DNA of 44,498 nt from Shimazuella kribbensis DSM 45090. Lineage in GTDB: Bacteria; Bacillota; Bacilli; Thermoactinomycetales; Thermoactinomycetaceae. Of this stretch, positions 36,927 to 44,284 are shown piece after piece. The notes beneath the pieces are model-generated. The model was given only the letters and a program-made list of their open reading frames with translations, made no database searches and was not told where the DNA came from. The position numbers and the translations under genes are program-made. The stretch lies in contig NZ_ATZF01000004.1 of the NCBI RefSeq assembly GCF_000428065.1, positions 169 to 44,666 of the forward strand. The letters run 5' to 3'. How positions within the stretch are numbered: position 1 is the stretch's first letter; each line of letters begins with the position of its first letter.

Positions 36927-37700
36927 ATGGAACAAGAATATAGAAAAACTCGAACGACTGTATCTCTCATCAACTATCATTTTGTATTCTGCCCACGTTA
37001 CCGAAGAAAGGTATTAATAAACAAAGTAGAAGAAAGATTTAAGCAGTTAGTAGCAGGGATTTGCCAAGAAAATGATTGGATTATCGTAGCGATGGAAGTG
37101 ATGCCCGATCATTGTCATTTGTTCTTGAATTGTCTACCCACTGATTCCCCATCGGATGTTATGGCAAGAGTAAAAGGAGTGACTTCTAGACGATTGAGAC
37201 AAGAATTTAAACAGTTGTCTCACCTGCCCAGCCTTTGGACACGTTCTTTCTTTGTTAGCACAGCAGGAAATGCGAAAAAGCTACAAGCCATCAAAAAATC
37301 AAAAGATAAAGAATCACACTGGATGAAAGACCAAAACCACAAGATCAGACGTCAAATTGTCAACTATGCTATCTCCAACGGTGTTGGAGTGATTCGCATG
37401 GAAGATTTGACAGACATTCGTAATACTGCCAAGTCCAAAAAAACGGATCAAGGCAGAAATCTACATTCGTGGTCATTCTACCAACTCAAAGAATTTATCA
37501 AGTACAAGGCTGAGATGTTTGGTATTCGCTTCGAGTTAGTCAACCCAGAGTATACTAGCCAAACTTGCAAAAACGGACACCAAGCTAGAGCGAATCGGAA
37601 TGGTCTAAAGTTTCGATGCAAAGAATGCGGACATGCCTGCCATGCTGATGTCAATGGAGCGATCAATATAGCGAAGGCAATTTCAGGTTTAGCATCCTAG
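36927..37700 (+). pseudogene. In-frame TnpA-TnpB deletion fusion
   Basis: The first 115 residues are the Y1 HUH transposase TnpA (LINYHFVFCPRYRRKVLI, HUH-type motif DHCHLFLN at 61-68, SLWTRSFFVSTAGN). At residue 116 the sequence switches in frame to the C-terminal half of TnpB (KKLQAIKKSKDKESHW, catalytic Glu in VIRMED, HADVNGAINIAKAI). The catalytic Tyr of TnpA and the first RuvC Asp of TnpB are both missing. The zinc finger reads CKNGH...CKEC, lacking one expected Cys. So neither activity should survive. The fused frame is still open over 257 codons, which suggests a recent deletion or retention of a DNA/RNA-binding product. Confidence 0.85.
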
Positions 37701-37857
37701 CATACTGGTAATAGGTATGCCGCCCATGTGGGTACATTCTAACTGCATGGGACGGGGTGATGGCACACCCCTGAACTTGGACGTTGTCCAAAACGGAAAC
37801 GGATTGAGGACGCTAACGACTCAAGAATCCCACGCTTTCAAGCGTGTGGAGTGTCAA
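37701..37857 (+). ncRNA. omegaRNA / right end of the defective element
   Basis: Non-coding tail after the fused frame with GC-rich inverted repeats (about 37716-37800). It ends in the right-end hairpin and TCAA (37854-37857). By family it is the scaffold of the TnpB guide RNA; the guide would be the bases following 37857 (TCAAGTTATT). Function requires a complete TnpB from elsewhere. Confidence 0.5.
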
Positions 37858-37939
37858 TCAAGTTATTATTTCCCAAACATTGCTTTTGGGAAGAATGAAT
37901 CTATACATTTTTTGACTTATCATATAGTATGAAGATGCA

Positions 37940-38147
37940 TTACTGGGCTTTGGAAGAAAAAGATGACGATTGTCGGTAATTGTGGACGGTACGTATCACT
38001 CGATTGAGTTCAGGCGTAGCTTCACCGAATTCGGCTTCAACACCCATGGAACTAGGACTCTGCTCAGGACACGATGATCGCAGGAAGCTCAGGTTCGTCG
38101 GCAAGCTGACCCAGACCTTCTAAGGTGTTGAGGGGTGCTTTTCTCAT
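37940..38147 (-). pseudogene. Frameshifted small orphan gene
   Basis: Two minus-strand frames look like halves of one protein. ATG 38147 gives MRKAPLNTLEGLGQLADEPE, then LPAIIVS and stop at 38064. The adjacent frame continues SCPEQSPSSMGVEAEFGEAT, then PELNRVIRTVHNYRQ to a stop at 37940. A one-base shift near 38075 would join them. Composition is acidic and well balanced, unlike random translation, and more GC-rich than the surroundings. Alternatively the second half is a separate 35-codon gene starting at ATG 38047. Not recognised; no good ribosome site. Confidence 0.35.
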
Positions 38148-38219
38148 CAGAGATCAAGTATCTACCGAAAATAATAAATTTATATAAATATCTTTCAAAC
38201 CTATCGCTTCCCTGCGTTC

Positions 38220-38248
38220 TTGCAGGCTGAAGTTTAACATGCTATAAT
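38220..38248 (+). promoter_or_regulatory. Promoter of rpmE
   Basis: TTGCAG (38220-38225), a 17-bp spacer and consensus TATAAT (38243-38248). Confidence 0.75.
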
Positions 38249-38293
38249 ACTCCAGTGGATTTATACGGATGGATTGAAATGAGGTGACGATAG

Positions 38294-38497
38294 ATGAAAG
38301 CAGCGATACACCCAAATTACTCAACTGCAAAAGTGACTTGCATGTCATGCGGAACTACTTTTGAAACTGGTTCTACCGCAGAAGAATTGAAAGTTGATGT
38401 TTGCTCCAAATGTCATCCTTTCTATACTGGGAAACAAAGAATGGCTAACGCTGGTGGGCGTGTAGACCGTTTCAAAAAGAAATACAAAATCGATTAA
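38294..38497 (+). CDS. rpmE: Ribosomal protein L31, zinc-binding type
   Basis: Small 50S/intersubunit bridge protein of 67 residues. It begins [20 protein letters not shown] and has the four zinc cysteines C16, C19, C37 and C40, marking the zinc-containing (C+) form. It ends with the basic [19 protein letters not shown] precedes ATG 38294. It follows rho in many Bacillales; here a mobile element and several small genes have come between. Confidence 0.97.
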   Translation: MKAAIHPNYSTAKVTCMSCGTTFETGSTAEELKVDVCSKCHPFYTGKQRMANAGGRVDRFKKKYKID

Positions 38498-38502
38498 TCA
38501 GA

Positions 38503-38531
38503 GGCAAGCACAAACTGCTTGTCTTTTTTTT
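38503..38531 (+). terminator. Terminator after rpmE
   Basis: GCAAGCA - CAAAC - TGCTTG (38504-38521), followed by a run of T. Confidence 0.85.
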
Positions 38532-38648
38532 GTATATAGAAGTGTGTGAACTGTTATCTTATTTACAGAAGTGAAGTGGAAGAAATTTTTCGTAGGATAG
38601 GACCATTTTTCATAATTAGTAAATATTAGAATAGGGAGTTTCACTAGC

Positions 38649-40346
38649 ATGATTGACATTAATTTTTTAGGAACATCCATTTCTAAGCGTCTCCCAGAGC
38701 ATATACTGGTTGCCAAAACAATAGATCAAGTAAAGCCCATATTAGAGGAAGTGGAATCTTACTGGCAACGAGGATATTATGCAGTAGGATATGTTTCCTA
38801 TGAGGCTAGCCCAGCTTTTGATCCAAATCTTATCATCCACTCGAATCCTCGTTTACCTCTAATATGGTTTGCTGTATTTCAAACACCAGATACCGAGAAA
38901 GTAAGATCTAGCTTTGCTTATCAAGTAGGAAATTGGCAAGCAGATTGTACGGAAGGTGAATATGAAAAGGCGATTGGGGCCATTCATGCTGCTATCGGTC
39001 GAGGAGACACGTACCAAGTTAATCATACTATTCGCATGCATGCTGATTTTGAAGGGGATACATGGTCGTATTATCAACATCTTAGCCGTTTACAACCGGG
39101 CTATAATGCTTACTTAGATTTGGGGGTGCATCAACTTTTATCCTTATCCCCAGAGTTATTTTTTCGATGGGAAAAAGATAAATTGATCACGCGTCCGATG
39201 AAAGGAACGGCTAAGCGAGGTCGATCCGAGCAGGAAGATATTTTTCGTGCTGCCCAGTTGCTAGATTCAACGAAAGATCGTGCGGAAAACTTGATGATTG
39301 TTGATTTACTACGGAACGATCTTGGAAAAATCGCTGTACCTGGAAGTGTTCATGTACCATCCTTGTTTGCGATAGAGAAATATCCTACTGTATGGCAAAT
39401 GACATCTACCATTGAAGCTATTACTCCTCCCGAATCTTCTTTATCGGATATTTTCACTGCACTTTTTCCTTGTGGATCGATCACAGGTGCTCCGAAAAGA
39501 AAAACGATGGAACTGATTCGATCACTTGAGCAGTCTCCGCGGGAAGCATATTGCGGAACGATTGGCTATTTAAAACCAGGAGGAGAAGCTGTGTTTAATG
39601 TGGCGATTCGGACGGTCGTGGTAGATCAAGAACAAAAGAAAGCAACATATGGGGTAGGTGGAGGCATTACATGGGATTCTACGAGTGGTGGCGAGTATGA
39701 GGAAGTAATCACCAAAGCGAAGATATTGGAGTCTAAACCGTTTTCTCATCAGTTATTGGAAAGTATTCGTCTAGAAAATGGGACGTATACTTTGTTAGAG
39801 GAGCATATAGCGAGGATGCGGGAGAGTGCAAGCTACTTTGGATTTCCCTTTTCAGAACAAGCGATAAGGCAACAACTAAAAGATTTAGCAAAGCAGTATC
39901 CAGGTGACATCTATAAAGTACGTTTATTATTATCTTCTCTAGGAAGATTGGAGGTTATGGTAGAATCACTCAAAGAAATAGTACAACCTGTTAACGTAAC
40001 GTTAGCAACAGATTTCGTTTCTAGTGACGATATATTCCTTTATCATAAGACAACAGAGAGACAAATATATGAAGAGCGACGAGTCGATGGTTTCTTTGAT
40101 ACCCTGCTTTGGAACGAAAGAGGAGAACTGACAGAGTTTACAATAGGAAATGTAGTAGTGGAGATAGATGGAAAACTGGTTACCCCTCCTCAAGAATCTG
40201 GACTTTTAGCAGGTACGATGCGGAAGGAACTTTTGGAGAAAGGAGAAATAGAGGAACGGATTATATATAAAATGGAGTTATCCAATGCTACTTCGATTTG
40301 GTTGATCAATAGTGTGAGAGGTTGGGTGAAAGTAGAGTTAAAATAA
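38649..40346 (+). CDS. pabBC: PabB-PabC fusion (aminodeoxychorismate synthase / lyase)
   Basis: Bifunctional folate-pathway enzyme of 565 residues making p-aminobenzoate from chorismate with the PabA glutaminase. Residues 1-370 are the chorismate-binding domain (TYQVNHTIRMHADFEG, LITRPMKGTAKRGR, ENLMIVDLLRNDLGKIAVPG, PCGSITGAPKRKTMELIRSL). Residues about 375-565 are a class IV PLP-dependent lyase domain with the likely PLP Lys in LYHKTTERQIYEERR, then TEFTIGNVVVEIDG. The PMKGT motif is typical of PabB rather than anthranilate synthase. The fusion is known in many bacteria. It is monocistronic after rpmE; pabA is not nearby. Confidence 0.92.
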   Translation: MIDINFLGTSISKRLPEHILVAKTIDQVKPILEEVESYWQRGYYAVGYVSYEASPAFDPNLIIHSNPRLPLIWFAVFQTPDTEKVRSSFAYQVGNWQADCTEGEYEKAIGAIHAAIGRGDTYQVNHTIRMHADFEGDTWSYYQHLSRLQPGYNAYLDLGVHQLLSLSPELFFRWEKDKLITRPMKGTAKRGRSEQEDIFRAAQLLDSTKDRAENLMIVDLLRNDLGKIAVPGSVHVPSLFAIEKYPTVWQMTSTIEAITPPESSLSDIFTALFPCGSITGAPKRKTMELIRSLEQSPREAYCGTIGYLKPGGEAVFNVAIRTVVVDQEQKKATYGVGGGITWDSTSGGEYEEVITKAKILESKPFSHQLLESIRLENGTYTLLEEHIARMRESASYFGFPFSEQAIRQQLKDLAKQYPGDIYKVRLLLSSLGRLEVMVESLKEIVQPVNVTLATDFVSSDDIFLYHKTTERQIYEERRVDGFFDTLLWNERGELTEFTIGNVVVEIDGKLVTPPQESGLLAGTMRKELLEKGEIEERIIYKMELSNATSIWLINSVRGWVKVELK

Positions 40347-40382
40347 AAATCGCTGGCTGGATGTTCGAAGGAACACCCAGCC
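40341..40382 (-). terminator. GGCTGG hairpin terminator
   Basis: GGCTGGATGTTC (40355-40366) pairs with GAACACCCAGCC (40371-40382). On the minus strand it is followed by AGCGATTTTTATTTT, so it terminates the minus-strand gene at 40390. Confidence 0.8.
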
Positions 40383-40389
40383 TTATAGC

Positions 40390-40575
40390 TCAGGAATCGC
40401 TTTGTTCAGCAGTGGGATTTTCCTCGTCTTTTGTCGAACCTTTGAGAAGGTCTTCCAAATATACAGCATCGATATTCAGGAGCCAAGCACCCCTCAATCC
40501 TGTATACCCGACGATCTCCCCATTGTGGTATATGGGCAGATCATCCTCGTCTGATCGTTCACGAATGCTAGCCAT
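40390..40575 (-). CDS. Small acidic orphan protein, 61 residues
   Basis: Unrecognised acidic protein from ATG 40575, four to five bases after GGGAGG. It begins MASIRERSDEDDLPIYHNGE, has a compact core IVGYTGLRGAWLLNIDAVYL and ends in a polar tail TKDEENPTAEQSDS. The core pattern (NGEIVGYTG...GAWLLNIDAVYL) looks like a small folded domain. Its transcript ends at the GGCTGG hairpin. It lies downstream of the tandem-repeat gene at 40777 on the same strand, separated by that gene's own terminator. Codons are more GC-rich than pabBC. No function can be given. Confidence 0.6.
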   Translation of the reverse strand: MASIRERSDEDDLPIYHNGEIVGYTGLRGAWLLNIDAVYLEDLLKGSTKDEENPTAEQSDS

Positions 40576-40719
40576 GGGTCCTCCCAAGATCGGAAGATAT
40601 TTTATTTATATCTATATTTTAGCATAATTCTTTCATTTCGTATGGTTTTGGAGAACCATGGAATGGTCCTATTGTGGAAAGAATAGATAAAAGAGAGGAT
40701 AGAATGAGGAAATATGCAT

Positions 40720-40761
40720 AAAAAGCTGGGGCTGGGCAACTCTTGCGAGCGCCCAGCTTTT
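40720..40761 (-). terminator. GCTGGGC hairpin terminator
   Basis: On the minus strand GCTGGGC...GCCCAGC (40731-40757), followed by CCCAGCTTTTT. It terminates the 13-residue repeat gene. Confidence 0.8.
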
Positions 40762-40776
40762 GTGACTCAGTGGGGA

Positions 40777-40941
40777 CTAGCAGTCCTCGATTCCACCACC
40801 GGTCCCAGTGGGATTCAGGGGCTTGGTGAGGTCAGAATCCTCCCCAGCGGGATTCAGGGGCTTGGTGAAGTCAGGATCCTTCCCAGTGGGATTCAGAGGT
40901 CTGGTGAAGTCATCACCAGTTCCACCACCATTGCGAGCCAT
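40777..40941 (-). CDS. 54-residue protein made of three 13-residue tandem repeats
   Basis: A short gene on the minus strand from ATG 40941, with AGGAGG four to five bases upstream. After MARNGGGTG it has three repeats: DDFTRPLNPTGK, then DPDFTKPLNPAGE, then DSDLTKPLNPTGT, closing with GGGIEDC. The DNA repeat is 39 bp. The invariant core per repeat is D-(F/L)-T-(K/R)-P-L-N-P-(T/A)-G. A Gly-rich head, exact period and a single C-terminal Cys are unlike ordinary housekeeping proteins. Candidates are a ribosomally made, modified peptide precursor, a structural (spore or envelope) peptide, or a multivalent ligand; none is established. No modifying enzyme lies beside it. Confidence 0.7.
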   Translation of the reverse strand: MARNGGGTGDDFTRPLNPTGKDPDFTKPLNPAGEDSDLTKPLNPTGTGGGIEDC

Positions 40942-41084
40942 TTTTCCTCCTGTTGTGTGTGTCGGAGACTTACTTATTCATTATATAAATATATTCAAAA
41001 TAGTACAATGAATATGACAAAGGCATTTATTCTTTTTAGATTTAGAATGCATTAAAAATTACAAAATATATTTTTGATGGTTCC

Positions 41085-41113
41085 TTGACAAGAAGTGAAA
41101 TGCTAAGTATTAT
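41085..41113 (+). promoter_or_regulatory. Promoter of the marR gene
   Basis: Consensus TTGACA (41085-41090), a 17-bp spacer and TATTAT (41108-41113). The palindromic box at 41127 covers the region just after the start site. Confidence 0.8.
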
Positions 41114-41126
41114 AAGTTTATAAAAG

Positions 41127-41139
41127 TTGCATTTTGCAA
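41127..41139. promoter_or_regulatory. MarR-type operator, copy 1
   Basis: TTGCA-TTT-TGCAA, a perfect inverted repeat, 14-26 bp downstream of the -10 of marR. It is well placed for autorepression. Confidence 0.7.
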
Positions 41140-41153
41140 ATAATTAAAGTGGG

Positions 41154-41636
41154 TTGCAGAAAGTAGAGGTGGGATGCCTCATCGATAATATTCGTGAGTT
41201 ATTTCAGATGACGATTCGTCGGTTTCATTTTTTAGATAAAAACAGTTGTAGCACTGGAGTATCTTATCTATCCCTTACTCAAAGCCATATTTTATATGAG
41301 ATTGATCGTCAACATCAACCATCTATGCAACAAGTTGCAGATGCACTCGGAATGGATATTACGACTTTTAGCAGGCAGGTGCAGTCTTTAGTAAAGATGA
41401 ATCTTGTTAAGAAAACCCCGCTTCCAGAGGACAAACGAGTAATGATTCTTTCTCTGACTGTAGAAGGAAAGTATGTTACGACAATGGTTGATTGTACGAT
41501 CAATGAATATTTAATCGAAATATTTTCTCATATGAATGAATTTGAAAAAGAAACGGTAATTCGGTCTCTTGAGTTGTTAAATTCGGCGATGACTAAGACA
41601 GAAGAATGCTATGCTCCAACGTTAAAAGGGAAGTGA
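41154..41636 (+). CDS. MarR-family transcriptional regulator
   Basis: Winged-helix repressor of 160 residues or slightly fewer. The DNA-binding core is clear: LTQSHILYEIDRQHQPSMQQ, VADALGMDITTFSRQVQSLV and the wing TPLPEDKRVMILSLTVEGK. The C-terminal dimer helix ends in ECYAPTLKGK. Cysteines near the N-terminus and at the end could sense thiol-reactive or metal ligands (inference). Start is uncertain: TTG 41154 or GTG 41169. It is autoregulated, judging by the palindrome at 41127. The same palindrome recurs at 41659 and 41777, so the downstream micro-ORFs and the oxidoreductase gene probably belong to its regulon. Confidence 0.88.
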   Translation: MQKVEVGCLIDNIRELFQMTIRRFHFLDKNSCSTGVSYLSLTQSHILYEIDRQHQPSMQQVADALGMDITTFSRQVQSLVKMNLVKKTPLPEDKRVMILSLTVEGKYVTTMVDCTINEYLIEIFSHMNEFEKETVIRSLELLNSAMTKTEECYAPTLKGK

Positions 41637-41658
41637 TCCCTTCCTAACGACAAGATAC

Positions 41659-41671
41659 TTGCATTTTGCAA
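41659..41671. promoter_or_regulatory. MarR-type operator, copy 2
   Basis: TTGCA-TTT-TGCAA, identical to copy 1 and followed by AATAAATAA. It lies 23 bp after the marR stop, ahead of a 580-bp stretch with no long gene. Confidence 0.65.
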
Positions 41672-41776
41672 ATAAATAACGGAAGTGTACAGCAAACAAC
41701 GTTCCAATGACACAAATCAATTCTAGGGCAGCATTTATTCTTTTTTTTAATCGTTTTTGCTCTAATGGGCTAAAAG

Positions 41777-41789
41777 TTGCAGATTGCAA
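41777..41789. promoter_or_regulatory. MarR-type operator, copy 3
   Basis: TTGCA-GAT-TGCAA with the same flanks (AAAAG before, ATAAT after) as copy 1. It is 33-45 bp ahead of the strong ribosome site of the first micro-ORF. Confidence 0.65.
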
Positions 41790-41834
41790 ATAATACAGGG
41801 AAGATGTCTGATCTTTACTGAGGGGAGGTGATGT

Positions 41835-41894
41835 ATGGATGAAAAGGTATTTGTATTTTCATCTCTAGTTTCTAACTTATATTACATAGTCTAA
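41835..41894 (+). CDS. Micro-ORF 1, 19 residues
   Basis: ATG 41835 follows GGGGAGGTG (41822-41830), one of the best ribosome sites in the window. It encodes MDEKVFVFSSLVSNLYYIV, a hydrophobic short peptide. Its TAA overlaps the next ATG (TAATG), so translation could be coupled to micro-ORF 2. It could be a leader peptide, a signalling peptide, or a fragment of a frameshifted gene. Evidence is the ribosome site, the coupling and the operator upstream. Confidence 0.45.
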   Translation: MDEKVFVFSSLVSNLYYIV

Positions 41895-41953
41895 TGGCTG
41901 TACAGGTGAGTGTATTGGAAATACAACCGTATAAGGTGGATTATTACCATTGA
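41894..41953 (+). CDS. Micro-ORF 2, 19 residues
   Basis: It starts in the TAATG overlap with micro-ORF 1 and encodes MAVQVSVLEIQPYKVDYYH, a protein-like sequence in a different frame. Either it is a coupled second peptide or both are parts of a larger gene broken by a frameshift. Not recognised. Confidence 0.35.
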   Translation: MAVQVSVLEIQPYKVDYYH

Positions 41954-42007
41954 TAATAGATCTACAGTTTGTTAGTAGGGGAAAGTTTTTCTAGAGGAGC
42001 TTTTAAA

Positions 42008-42055
42008 ATGAAGTCAGATCTAAATAGCAGATGGATATGGGGTAGTTGGGACTAA
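42008..42055 (+). CDS. Micro-ORF 3, 15-residue Trp-rich peptide
   Basis: ATG 42008 has AGAGGAG (41993-41999) at the ideal eight-base distance. The product is MKSDLNSRWIWGSWD, with three Trp in fifteen residues. Its tail SRWIWGSWD resembles the conserved tail ENRWILGSGH of YydF, the B. subtilis precursor whose Ile in RWI is epimerised by the radical SAM enzyme YydG. No YydG, protease or transporter gene is in the window, and a full-length YydF leader is missing. Alternatives are a Trp-sensing leader peptide or a quorum peptide. The resemblance is from memory and short. Confidence 0.45.
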   Translation: MKSDLNSRWIWGSWD

Positions 42056-42255
42056 CATATCTTGTGTTATTAGAAAAGCACTACTCAAACATTAGATTAA
42101 AAGCATTTTTAAAAATAATAATGGAAAACATGCGTTTAATATAGTGATTAATTGACCCAAGGAGATATATAGACTACTAAACCTACTGTATTTTCCACTA
42201 ATTCTACGATCTGAAGCTAACGATACAAAAAAAGAAACAGAAAGCAGGGAATGGC

Positions 42256-42831
42256 ATGAAAGTGTTGACCGTTGTTTCTCACCCAAGAAAAGATTCTTTA
42301 ACGTTTGCAGTCGCCGAGCGTTTTGAGCAAGGTTTAAAAGATGCAGGTCATGAGACCGAAATAGTAGATCTTCATCGCATCGGGTTTGACCCAGTATTGC
42401 GGGAAGCCGATGAACCGGATTGGTTCAAGGTCGAACAAAAGTATTCTCCTGAAGTAGAAAGAGAAATTGCCAGAATGAAGAACCATGATGCTCTAGCCTA
42501 TATTTTCCCGCTCTGGTGGTATAGCATGCCAGCTATGATGAGGGGATACATCGAGCGAGTATGGAATTATGGGTTTGCATATGGTAATAGCAAACTTCAC
42601 CACGAACGTGTATTATGGCTGACTTTAGCTGCAGCTGGTCTAAAAGATCTCAAAAAACGAGATTACGATAAAATGATTGAACATCAATTAAATGTTGGAT
42701 TAGCTGAATATGTCGGAATTAAGAAATCAAAAGTAGCGTATTTATATGAAACATTGAGCGGAGATGCTAAGCATACTCAACACTTATTGGATCAGTCTTA
42801 TCAACATGGATATAATTATTCTAATTTCTAA
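42256..42831 (+). CDS. NAD(P)H-dependent oxidoreductase, flavodoxin-like fold
   Basis: FMN/FAD quinone-reductase-type protein of 191 residues (Flavodoxin_2 / MdaB-YwrO group). It has MKVLTVVSHPRKDSLTFAVA (phosphate loop), the middle segment DALAYIFPLWWYSMPAMMRG, YIERVWNYGFAYG, and LTLAAAGLKDLKKRDYDKMI. These flavoproteins reduce quinones or other electrophiles by two electrons and are often controlled by MarR-type repressors. That fits the TTGCA boxes upstream, although about 465 bp and three micro-ORFs lie between the nearest box and this gene. The start is ATG 42256 with AGGGA upstream. Confidence 0.87.
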   Translation: MKVLTVVSHPRKDSLTFAVAERFEQGLKDAGHETEIVDLHRIGFDPVLREADEPDWFKVEQKYSPEVEREIARMKNHDALAYIFPLWWYSMPAMMRGYIERVWNYGFAYGNSKLHHERVLWLTLAAAGLKDLKKRDYDKMIEHQLNVGLAEYVGIKKSKVAYLYETLSGDAKHTQHLLDQSYQHGYNYSNF

Positions 42832-42898
42832 TATAATGTAAAAATATAATTAATCTAAATAGTATTATCAAAAAACGAAATAGAAAGAGGAATGTTCA

Positions 42899-44143
42899 AT
42901 GACACAGCAAAGTAACCCTTTTCTAACCGCGTAACATCAAATTGAAACAGCTACACATAAAATAGGACTTGCTCAACATGTCATAGAAATTTTAAAGCGT
43001 CTGATGCGTGTTTTAAAGGTTACTTTTCCTGTGAAAATGGATGTTGGTTCGATCCGAGTTTTTGAGGGACTTCGTTTCCAACATAATGATGCAATGGGTC
43101 CAACGAAAGGCGGTATTCGTTTTCACCCTGATGTGAATGAAGATGAAGTAAAAGCTTTATCGATGTGGATGACATTTAAATCAGGGGTTGTAGGCTTACC
43201 TCTTGGCGGTGGAAAAGGAGGAGTGATTGTAGATCCTCGAACATTGAGCAAAAATGAATTAGAGCAAGTGAGTAGAAGGTTTTTTGAAGCGATTGCTCAA
43301 ATCATTGGTCCGGATAAAGACATCCCTGCACCAGACGTATATACCAATCCACAGATCATGGGTTGGATGATGGACACCTATAGTGGATTAAAAGGATCCT
43401 ATATTCCAGGTGTTATTACTGGGAAGCCTGTGAGCATTGGTGGGTCCAAAGGACGAGGTGAAGCTACAGCACAAGGCGTTGTATTTACGCTTATGGAGGA
43501 AATGAAACAACTCAATAAGCCATTAAAAAATGCAACTGTAGCCATTCAAGGTTTTGGGAATGCTGGACGTAATGTGGCTAAACTGTTATCTGAGTTAGGA
43601 AGTAAAGTTGTTGCTATAAGTGACTCGAAAGGAGCGGTTTATAATCAGAATGGGATTGAAGTAGATCGCATCATGCAACTGAAAGATGCAGGGAACATTC
43701 TCGATTATGGGGTAGAGTATCAAATTGGTCCACAAAAGTTGCTCGAACTGGATGTTGATATCTTAGTGCCAGCCGCCTTAGAAAATGTGATTACATTGGA
43801 TAATGCAAATCGGATTAAGGCCAAGATCATAGCAGAAGCAGCAAATGGTCCTACTTTGCCAGAGGCGGATAAAGTTTTGTTTGAAAAAGACATATTGGTC
43901 ATACCTGATATTTTAGCAAATGCTGGTGGTGTTACTGTTTCTTATTTTGAAGGTGTACAAAACGCCATGAATTACTATTGGAGTGAAGAGGAAGTTAACT
44001 CCAAACTAGAAACGATCATGGTCGATGCTTATCATCAAGTTAGTGAGCTCGCGAAGAAATATCAAACAGATTTACGTACAGCTGCCTATATCAAATCAAT
44101 TAAGCGAGTGGAAGAAGCGATGGTTGCTAGAGGCTGGGTTTAA
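42899..44143 (+). pseudogene. gdhA: Glutamate dehydrogenase with an in-frame stop at codon 12
   Basis: NAD(P)-dependent glutamate dehydrogenase (RocG/GudB type). The full frame starts at ATG 42899 behind AAAGAGG and reads MTQQSNPFLTA, then TAA (42932-42934), then HQIETATHKIGLAQHVIEIL without a frame change. The rest is intact: VFEGLRFQHNDAMGPTKGGI, LPLGGGKGGVIVDP (catalytic Lys), the NAD fold VAIQGFGNAGRNVAKLLSEL and ILANAGGVTVSYFE. Restart at ATG 43004 would give 379 residues lacking about 35 N-terminal ones. The long intact remainder suggests a recent nonsense change, a sequencing error, or tolerated reinitiation/readthrough. Confidence 0.85.
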
Positions 44144-44221
44144 AAGATTGGAGTCGATTTTTGAGAGGTTTCCTTTTTTTATTCAGCATTCATTGGAGGA
44201 CATAATCGAAAAATTATCTAG

Positions 44222-44261
44222 AAAAAGGTTGGGGCTGGGCACTTTCAAAAGTGCCCAGCCC
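44222..44261 (-). terminator. GGGCTGGGCACTT hairpin terminator
   Basis: GGGCTGGGCACTT pairs with AAGTGCCCAGCCC (about 44232-44261). On the minus strand it is followed by CAACCTTTTTC, so it terminates the repeat gene at the window edge and may also stop gdhA transcripts. Confidence 0.85.
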
Positions 44262-44284
44262 TTTCAGCTCAGAAGCGATGTAGG

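Larger units (their letters stand above)
36778..37857 (+). mobile_element. Defective IS200/IS605-type element
   Basis: The left end carries the hairpin CCACGGTTTCAATCGTGG (about 36794-36811). The right end carries CACGCTTTCAAGCGTG (about 37832-37847), followed by GTGTCAA ending at 37857. Between them is a single frame made of the start of TnpA and the end of TnpB. There are no terminal inverted repeats or target duplications, as expected for this family. The ends look intact, so it could be mobilised in trans by a full-length relative. Confidence 0.85.

Noticed and set aside
40808-41011. Plus-strand frames over the 13-residue repeat gene (GFRGLV repeats)
   Set aside because: They lack ribosome sites and run past the repeat into AT-rich DNA, while the minus frame is bounded by AGGAGG-ATG and a stop plus terminator.
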